From Treponema sp. Marseille-Q4130 (GTDB lineage: Bacteria; Spirochaetota; Spirochaetia; Treponematales; Treponemataceae), in contig NZ_JACSET010000003.1 in NCBI RefSeq assembly GCF_014334325.1, positions 124,001-188,000 of the forward strand: a stretch of DNA of 64,000 nt, read 5' to 3'. The notes under the pieces are model-generated. The model had not been told where the DNA came from and searched no databases. It saw only the letters and a program-made list of their open reading frames with translations. Below, piece by piece: positions 58,803 through 64,000 of this stretch; the first letter of the stretch is position 1, and each line of letters begins with the position of its first letter. A program made the translations under genes and the position numbers.

Positions 58803-60833
58803 ATGCAGACCGACACACAAAAATACAACGAATCAATAAAACCGAACAGCAAAGAAATTGAAATCTTAAAAAAATATTTTCCGCAGTGTTTTTCAAAGCC
58901 GGCGACCGACGAAAACGGCACTGCCACAAAAGAACATTTTGACACGGAAAAACTTGCAGAACTTTTGAACAAAGACGAAGTAGATATAAAAAAAGAAGGT
59001 TTTACGCTGAACTTCCTCGGGAAAAGTTATGCCCGCTATCAGGCAAATCTTGACAGCGAAACGGTGATTGTGCCGGACGAACAGAATGCGCATATTCAAA
59101 GCGAAAATGTGTACATTGTCGGCGACAATCTGGACGCTCTGCAGCACCTTAAATATTCCTACGCCGAAAAAATTAAATGCATTTATATCGACCCTCCCTA
59201 CAACACGGGCAAGGAAGATTTTGTTTACAACGACAAGTTCGGTTTTACGGCAAAAGACTTTGTCGAAAAGCTCGACGTAACGGAAGAGGAAGCGGAGCGT
59301 ATCTGCAGCATGAACGGGAAATGCACCCATTCCGCATGGCTTACTTTTATGTATCCGCGCCTTGCCCTTGCACGTGAACTTTTGCGTGATGACGGCGTGA
59401 TTTTTATCAGCATTGACGACAACGAGCAGGCGAACTTAAAGCGGCTTTGCGATGAAGTTTTCGGGGAAGGGAATTTTGTTGTTTGTTTTCCTAGAGTTAC
59501 AAAGAAAGGTGGGAAGTCGTCTGATTCAACAGCAAAAAATCATGATTATGTTTTGATGTATGTAAAAAATTATCAAAAAGCTAATCTTGTCGGGGTTACA
59601 CATACTGATGATAAATATTGTAATAAAGATGATTTTTTTGAAGAACGAGGTTTTTATAAATTAAACCAAACTTTAGATTATGATTCTTTAGGCTATGTTC
59701 AATCTCTTGATTATCCGATTGAAATTGCTGGAATGACATATTATGCAGGTGGAAGTGAAGACGAATACGAAAAAAGACAGAAAGGACTTCACGGACGTGC
59801 AGACTGGGGATGGAGATGGAGTAAGGACTTGTTTGAATTTGGATACAAAAATGGTTTCATTGTTAGTAAAAATAGCGGTGAACGCCCCAGAATATACACA
59901 AAAACTTATCAAGGTGTAAAAATTCAGAAAATTAACGGACAATATAAAGTTGTAAAAATTGAAAGAACAAAACCTCTTTCTACACTTGAATTGATAGAAA
60001 ATGAATTTTCAAACGATAATGCTACAAAAGCTATTGTTGATGTAATAGGTAAAGGTGTCTTTGAATATACAAAACCTCCGGCATTAATTAAGAGGCTTCT
60101 TAATTTAGTTGGAAAAACAGATATTCCAGAAATATTATTAGAAAACTTAGCCTCATGTTCCACTTCCGACATCATCCTCGACTTTTTCTCCGGCAGTGCG
60201 ACAACCGCCCACGCCGTAATGCAGCTCAATGCTCAAGACGGCGGTAGCCGCAAATTCATCATGGTTCAGCTTGATGAACACGTAAAAAAAGGCAGCGAGG
60301 CGGAAAAAGCCGGATACAAGACAATCGACGAAATCGGTCGCGCGCGTATCCGCCGCGCCGCTGAAAAAATCAAAGCGGAAAATCCGAAGACAAAAGCGGA
60401 CTTAAGCTTTAAAACTTTCTACTTGAAATCAATGCCGCAAAACACGCTCGATAAAATCAAAACATTCAATCCGAACTCTCTTTTTACAAGCGACGGCGAC
60501 ATTGTAAAAACGCTCGGCGAAGATACGCTGTTTCAAACGTGGCAGATAAAAGACGGATTCGGTTTCAACTGTAACCGACAAAAAATCGATATTGCGGGCT
60601 GCGCCGCGTATGTTTCGGAAGATGAAAAAATCGGAAAATATCTGTATTTGCTTACGGGAATGGAAGAAGAATCCGTCAAAGAGCTTATTCGTAAAATCGA
60701 AAGTTTTGAACTGACCGTCGATAAAATTTTCGTCTACGGTTATTCTTTCGATTTTGACGCGCTTAATTCGCTTTCGACAAATCTAAAGACGCTCAAAAAC
60801 CGCAACCCCATTGAGCCGATCATAAGGTACTGA
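58803..60833 (+). CDS. Type III modification DNA methyltransferase (Mod)
   Basis: A 676-residue N6-adenine methyltransferase of the type III beta class. Motif IV DPPYNTGKEDFVYND (residues 130-144) and motif I DFFSGSATTAHAVMQLN (about 459-475) lie in the beta order (IV before I), with a 310-residue stretch between. That stretch holds the target-recognition region. Nucleotides about 59480-60150 are visibly more AT-rich and have other codon use than the two ends, which suggests that the target-recognition region was exchanged. It modifies one strand of an asymmetric site and supplies specificity to the nuclease. No long simple repeat for phase variation is seen. Confidence 0.9.
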   Translation: MQTDTQKYNESIKPNSKEIEILKKYFPQCFSKPATDENGTATKEHFDTEKLAELLNKDEVDIKKEGFTLNFLGKSYARYQANLDSETVIVPDEQNAHIQSENVYIVGDNLDALQHLKYSYAEKIKCIYIDPPYNTGKEDFVYNDKFGFTAKDFVEKLDVTEEEAERICSMNGKCTHSAWLTFMYPRLALARELLRDDGVIFISIDDNEQANLKRLCDEVFGEGNFVVCFPRVTKKGGKSSDSTAKNHDYVLMYVKNYQKANLVGVTHTDDKYCNKDDFFEERGFYKLNQTLDYDSLGYVQSLDYPIEIAGMTYYAGGSEDEYEKRQKGLHGRADWGWRWSKDLFEFGYKNGFIVSKNSGERPRIYTKTYQGVKIQKINGQYKVVKIERTKPLSTLELIENEFSNDNATKAIVDVIGKGVFEYTKPPALIKRLLNLVGKTDIPEILLENLASCSTSDIILDFFSGSATTAHAVMQLNAQDGGSRKFIMVQLDEHVKKGSEAEKAGYKTIDEIGRARIRRAAEKIKAENPKTKADLSFKTFYLKSMPQNTLDKIKTFNPNSLFTSDGDIVKTLGEDTLFQTWQIKDGFGFNCNRQKIDIAGCAAYVSEDEKIGKYLYLLTGMEEESVKELIRKIESFELTVDKIFVYGYSFDFDALNSLSTNLKTLKNRNPIEPIIRY

Positions 60834-60834
60834 A

Positions 60835-63800
60835 ATGAAGCTTGAGCAAAACTTACCGCATCAGATAAACGCAATCAATGCCGTGCTCCGCGTCTTTGAC
60901 AATATCGAGGGGCGGTTTTTCGCCGACCGCACAAAATGTCCTTTTATGACCGGCGATTTAGAAACAATAAAAACCAATATCGTGCAAATCCAAAAAGGTG
61001 AAAAGTTCGGCTGTTTTTCGGACGATTATTCCGTGCCGGAAACGCTCCGTCAAAATTACACGGATTCAAGTCCACACTATCTGAACATTGATATAAAAAT
61101 GGAAACCGGAACCGGAAAAACCTACGTTTACACGCGGACGATGTTCGAGCTTCATCAAAAATACAGCGTAAACAAATTCATCGTGCTTGTGCCGACCGTT
61201 CCGATTAAGGAAGGCGCAAAATCTTTTTTGAAGTCCGCATATATGAAAAGCGATTTGCAGTCGCTCTACGGCGGAACGGAACTGCGCCTTCATGTGCTTG
61301 ACGCTCAAAAGCAAAACACACGGGGACGCAAATCTTTTCCCGCCGCAATTCAGGCTTTTGCGGAAAACACCGATTTGAACGGCAACAAAATCGACGTGCT
61401 TTTGACGAACAGCGGAATGTTGAATTCCGCAAAAACGATGGATGCCGAATACGACCAGACCTTGCTCGGGACGTTTACCAATCCGTACAAGGTGTTGCGG
61501 AATATAAATCCGTTTGTGATTATCGACGAGCCGCACAAATTCAATCGCACAAAGGGAACGTTCAAAACGCTTGTTGAAAAAATTAAGCCGCAGGTGATTA
61601 TCCGGTACGGTGCGACGTTTCCCGAAATGGGAAAAGATAAAATCGACTATGAAAATGTCGTGTATTCATTGAACTCATGCCGGGCGTTTAACGACAATCT
61701 TGTAAAAGGCGTGCAGGTTGAATACATCGCGGACGAGGACAAAATAAAAGACCGCGTAAAAATCAAAGTGCTTGAAATAAACGCTGCAAAAGGCGAAGCA
61801 AAATCCGTGCGTTTTCAAAACGAGCAGACAAAAAAGACGTTCGATTTACAGGAAAACGCTTCCCTTTCGGAAATCGATGCAAGTTTTCAGAATATTCACG
61901 TTGCCGCAATTTCAAAAGCGGAAGTGCAGCTGAGCAACGGTATGATTTTGCACAAAAGCGAATCTTTATATCCCGAAATTTTTTCCGACAGTTTTCAAAC
62001 AACAATGCTGAACCTTGCCATTGATCGTCATTTTGAAAAAGAATACGACAACTTTTGCGGAGATGTAAAAAAAATAAAAACGCTTTCGCTTTTTTTCATT
62101 GATTCGATTCAATCTTTTAGGGATGACGGATTTTTACGGCAGGAGTTTGAGCGTCTTTTAAAGGAAAAACTGAACGCTCTAATTGAAAAATATCAAAAAT
62201 CGGAACGACGGGAAGAAAGAGAATATGCGGATTATCTTTCATTTTCTCTTGCAAATTTAAAGAAAACGATTGCAGGTTATTTTTCCGAAGACAACAACAC
62301 CGACAGCGACGAAGTTCGGGAAGAAGTTGATAAAGTCTTGCGGCAAAAAGATGAAGTTATCAAAATCAAAAAAGAAAACGGCGAATGGGAGCCGACGCGG
62401 TTTATTTTTTCAAAATGGACGCTCAAAGAAGGCTGGGACAATCCCAATATTTTTGTCATTGCAAAACTGCGTTCAAGCGGCAGCGAAACGAGCAAACTGC
62501 AGGAAGTCGGGCGAGGTTTGCGTCTGCCTGTTGACGAACTCGGCGAGCGACAGAGCGAAAGGCAATTTTATCTGCGGTATATAATCGACTATTCGGAAAA
62601 AGACTTTGCTGAAAAATTGCTTTCGGAAATCAACTTCGGAGCAGAGGTAGAATTTAAAATTACAAAATCATTCCTTGAAGAATACGCAAAGAAAAAGCAG
62701 ATTGATATTAAGGCTTTTTTTAAGGATTTGATTGTAAAAGATTATATCGATCCGGAAACTCACGAGCCGATTTCGGACAATCTTTCCGCATTCAAGGAAA
62801 ATTATCCTGATTTGTTCATCGCATTGAATGAAGGAAAAATCGTCAACGTAAATGCATCGGGCGGAAAATTCGGCGAAAAGGTGAAAATCCGCAAAGAAAA
62901 CTACGACAAACTTGCCTCCCTTTGGCGCAGCATAAATCAAAAATTCTATCTTCATATAGATTCTACAAAAGAAGAAGACTTAAAAGCAATGCTCTTTGAG
63001 ATGCTAAAAAAAGGAATCGACGCATCTTCAAATATTTCAACTTCAATACGACAAACGACAAAAAGCGATGACGGCAGCGTAAAGTTCACGAGCGAAATAG
63101 GTTCGGCATTTTCACTAAAAAAAGAGATGCCGTATTCGGATTTCTTAAAAAAAGCGCAAAACGAAACGAATATTCCGATCACGCTTTTGCATGAAGTTTT
63201 TTGTGAATATTTTAAGGAATATCCGCTGCCTGAAAAATTCTTCAGCAAGCAGACTTTGCGGTGTTTAATCGAAGGCTATCGAGACTGGTATATAAAGACC
63301 TTTGCCGAAAAATATTCTTATGAAAAAGTAAACGCGCCCGTAACGGATCTGCTGTGTGATGAAAATAATGCCGTAAAAGAATACGTTGTCCGCAATGACA
63401 TAGGCGTTTTGAACTGCAAAGAAACTCCGCTTGAAAATTATCTTTATGATTCGTGCGTTTATGATTCCGATTTGGAACGAAGCAATATTACGCACGACAT
63501 AAAATCAAATATTGCATCGGTTGAAGTGTACGGGAAGATTCCGCGCAGGACGGTACGAATTCCGACGTATGCGGACGGCACGTACAGTCCGGATTTTATG
63601 TACGTTATTAATAGGAAAAACGGCAAACAACAATTAAATCTTGTCGTTGAAACAAAGGATAAAACCAAAGATCATATTGATCCGGAAGAAAGACGAAAAA
63701 TCACCGCGGCAAAAAAATTATTTGAAAAATTACATCAAGAAGTATCGGACGTATATTATCGCCCTCAAATTTCAAAACAGGACATGACGGAAATAATCGA

Positions 63801-63846
63801 AAGCGTTGTAAAAGGCGATGATATAAACAACGATTTGTATTTGTGA
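60835..63846 (+). CDS. Type III restriction enzyme Res subunit
   Basis: A 1003-residue Res subunit. The SF2 helicase motifs are visible: Walker A ETGTGKTY (residues 90-97), IIDEPHKFNR (about 227-236, a DEAH-like variant), and a C-terminal helicase part with VGRGLRLPVDELGERQSERQ (about 559-578). The endonuclease domain lies near the C-terminus with SPDFMYVI (about 918-925) and LVVETKDK, a PD...ExK site. It cuts DNA between two head-to-head unmodified sites together with Mod. It starts 1 bp after the mod stop, so the two genes are a tight operon. Confidence 0.92.
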   Translation: MKLEQNLPHQINAINAVLRVFDNIEGRFFADRTKCPFMTGDLETIKTNIVQIQKGEKFGCFSDDYSVPETLRQNYTDSSPHYLNIDIKMETGTGKTYVYTRTMFELHQKYSVNKFIVLVPTVPIKEGAKSFLKSAYMKSDLQSLYGGTELRLHVLDAQKQNTRGRKSFPAAIQAFAENTDLNGNKIDVLLTNSGMLNSAKTMDAEYDQTLLGTFTNPYKVLRNINPFVIIDEPHKFNRTKGTFKTLVEKIKPQVIIRYGATFPEMGKDKIDYENVVYSLNSCRAFNDNLVKGVQVEYIADEDKIKDRVKIKVLEINAAKGEAKSVRFQNEQTKKTFDLQENASLSEIDASFQNIHVAAISKAEVQLSNGMILHKSESLYPEIFSDSFQTTMLNLAIDRHFEKEYDNFCGDVKKIKTLSLFFIDSIQSFRDDGFLRQEFERLLKEKLNALIEKYQKSERREEREYADYLSFSLANLKKTIAGYFSEDNNTDSDEVREEVDKVLRQKDEVIKIKKENGEWEPTRFIFSKWTLKEGWDNPNIFVIAKLRSSGSETSKLQEVGRGLRLPVDELGERQSERQFYLRYIIDYSEKDFAEKLLSEINFGAEVEFKITKSFLEEYAKKKQIDIKAFFKDLIVKDYIDPETHEPISDNLSAFKENYPDLFIALNEGKIVNVNASGGKFGEKVKIRKENYDKLASLWRSINQKFYLHIDSTKEEDLKAMLFEMLKKGIDASSNISTSIRQTTKSDDGSVKFTSEIGSAFSLKKEMPYSDFLKKAQNETNIPITLLHEVFCEYFKEYPLPEKFFSKQTLRCLIEGYRDWYIKTFAEKYSYEKVNAPVTDLLCDENNAVKEYVVRNDIGVLNCKETPLENYLYDSCVYDSDLERSNITHDIKSNIASVEVYGKIPRRTVRIPTYADGTYSPDFMYVINRKNGKQQLNLVVETKDKTKDHIDPEERRKITAAKKLFEKLHQEVSDVYYRPQISKQDMTEIIESVVKGDDINNDLYL

Positions 63847-63877
63847 AAAAAGAAACTGGACACCCTTAAAAACATAT

Positions 63878-63906
63878 TTGATTTCTTTTTTATACGTTGA
63901 TATAAT
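63878..63906 (+). promoter_or_regulatory. Promoter of the gene at the right edge
   Basis: TTGATT (63878-63883) and TATAAT (63901-63906), 17 bp apart. ATTTCTTTTTT (63881-63891) and AAAAAAGAAAT (63922-63932) also form an 11-bp inverted repeat, which might be a terminator for res or an operator. Confidence 0.7.
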
Positions 63907-63940
63907 TTTCATACCGACATCAAAAAAGAAATACAAAAAA

Positions 63941-64000
63941 ATGCGATTACGGGATCTGACGATATACGCAAAAGAAAAATATCACATTGTCGAACAGCGC
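63941..64000 (+). CDS. Start of an unidentified protein, possibly MmcQ/YjbR-like
   Basis: The first 20 codons of a gene reach the window edge, starting MRLRDLTIYAKEKYHIVEQR. An N-terminal alpha helix followed by a Lys/Tyr-rich AKEKYHI is reminiscent of MmcQ/YjbR-type small proteins, but 20 residues cannot establish this. It has its own promoter. Confidence 0.5.
   Translation, partial: MRLRDLTIYAKEKYHIVEQR

Noticed and set aside
1-64000. CRISPR arrays, tRNA and rRNA genes
   Set aside because: No regularly spaced short repeats, no cloverleaf-like sequences ending in CCA, and no rRNA-like stretches were noticed on either strand by reading; a tRNAscan run would be decisive.

Overview
The window reads as chromosomal DNA of a host-associated spirochaete, most likely a Treponema of roughly 50% GC. 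This rests on family content, not on a search. The window has a Trep_Strep-type ECF transporter component, a BesABC-like (Borrelia) TolC/adaptor/RND trio whose adaptor lacks the coiled-coil hairpin, several formylglycine-enzyme-like and YD-repeat secreted proteins, RHS debris, and short AT-rich islands in a GC-richer background. No rRNA, tRNA or CRISPR array was seen.

Layout. 1-3.3 kb: a YD-repeat exported protein, xylulokinase and a fructose-6-phosphate-aldolase-type transaldolase. 3.3-5.8 kb: an AT-rich, mostly minus-strand graveyard with an RHS core fragment, a start-less reading frame and three small membrane, exported or lipoprotein genes. 5.8-12.2 kb: a Gx-transporter-like membrane protein, RmuC, VanZ-like, PNPOx-fold fusion, Dps, PEBP/YbhB and an exported flavodoxin. 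12.2-15.3 kb: an allulose-6-phosphate operon (alsE-alsK-TIGR02757) behind a long leader with several stem-loops. 15.3-17.4 kb: hicAB and an SH3b protein bracketed by a 119-bp direct duplication. 17.4-21.2 kb: M42 aminopeptidase, NhaC antiporter and an EamA exporter, all on minus. 21.3-29.9 kb: HD protein, FGE-like protein, a cell-wall pair (LysM anchor and lytic transglycosylase), NifU-like, SlyD, shikimate kinase and PrsW-like protease.

30-34.9 kb: a three-gene Fe3+/polyamine-type ABC importer with a convergent TetR gene. 35-38.9 kb: an ECF importer (A, T, S) with an AraC regulator, lower in GC than its neighbours and probably acquired. 39.1-41.3 kb: a conserved unknown and a dicarboxylate/amino-acid symporter. 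41.4-45.6 kb: a zinc-uptake operon (Fur/Zur regulator, small membrane protein, znuA, znuC, znuB, OB-like lipoprotein) behind an exceptional palindrome with 23-bp arms that overlaps the promoter. 45.6-48 kb: NYN/OST-HTH protein, Rpn nuclease and YhbY.

48.2-53.9 kb: tolC-adaptor-RND efflux operon; the RND protein ends in a fused PII-like domain. 53.9-58.2 kb: MraY-type transferase, divergent PurH and AroA. 58.3-63.8 kb: a type III restriction-modification system with a divergent XRE regulator and a mosaic AT-rich target-recognition region. The window ends in the first 20 codons of another gene.

The most promising novelties are the zinc operon with its two unassigned partners, the RND-PII fusion with a hairpin-less adaptor, and the structured leader of alsEK. 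At least two families of dispersed intergenic repeats also cross the window.
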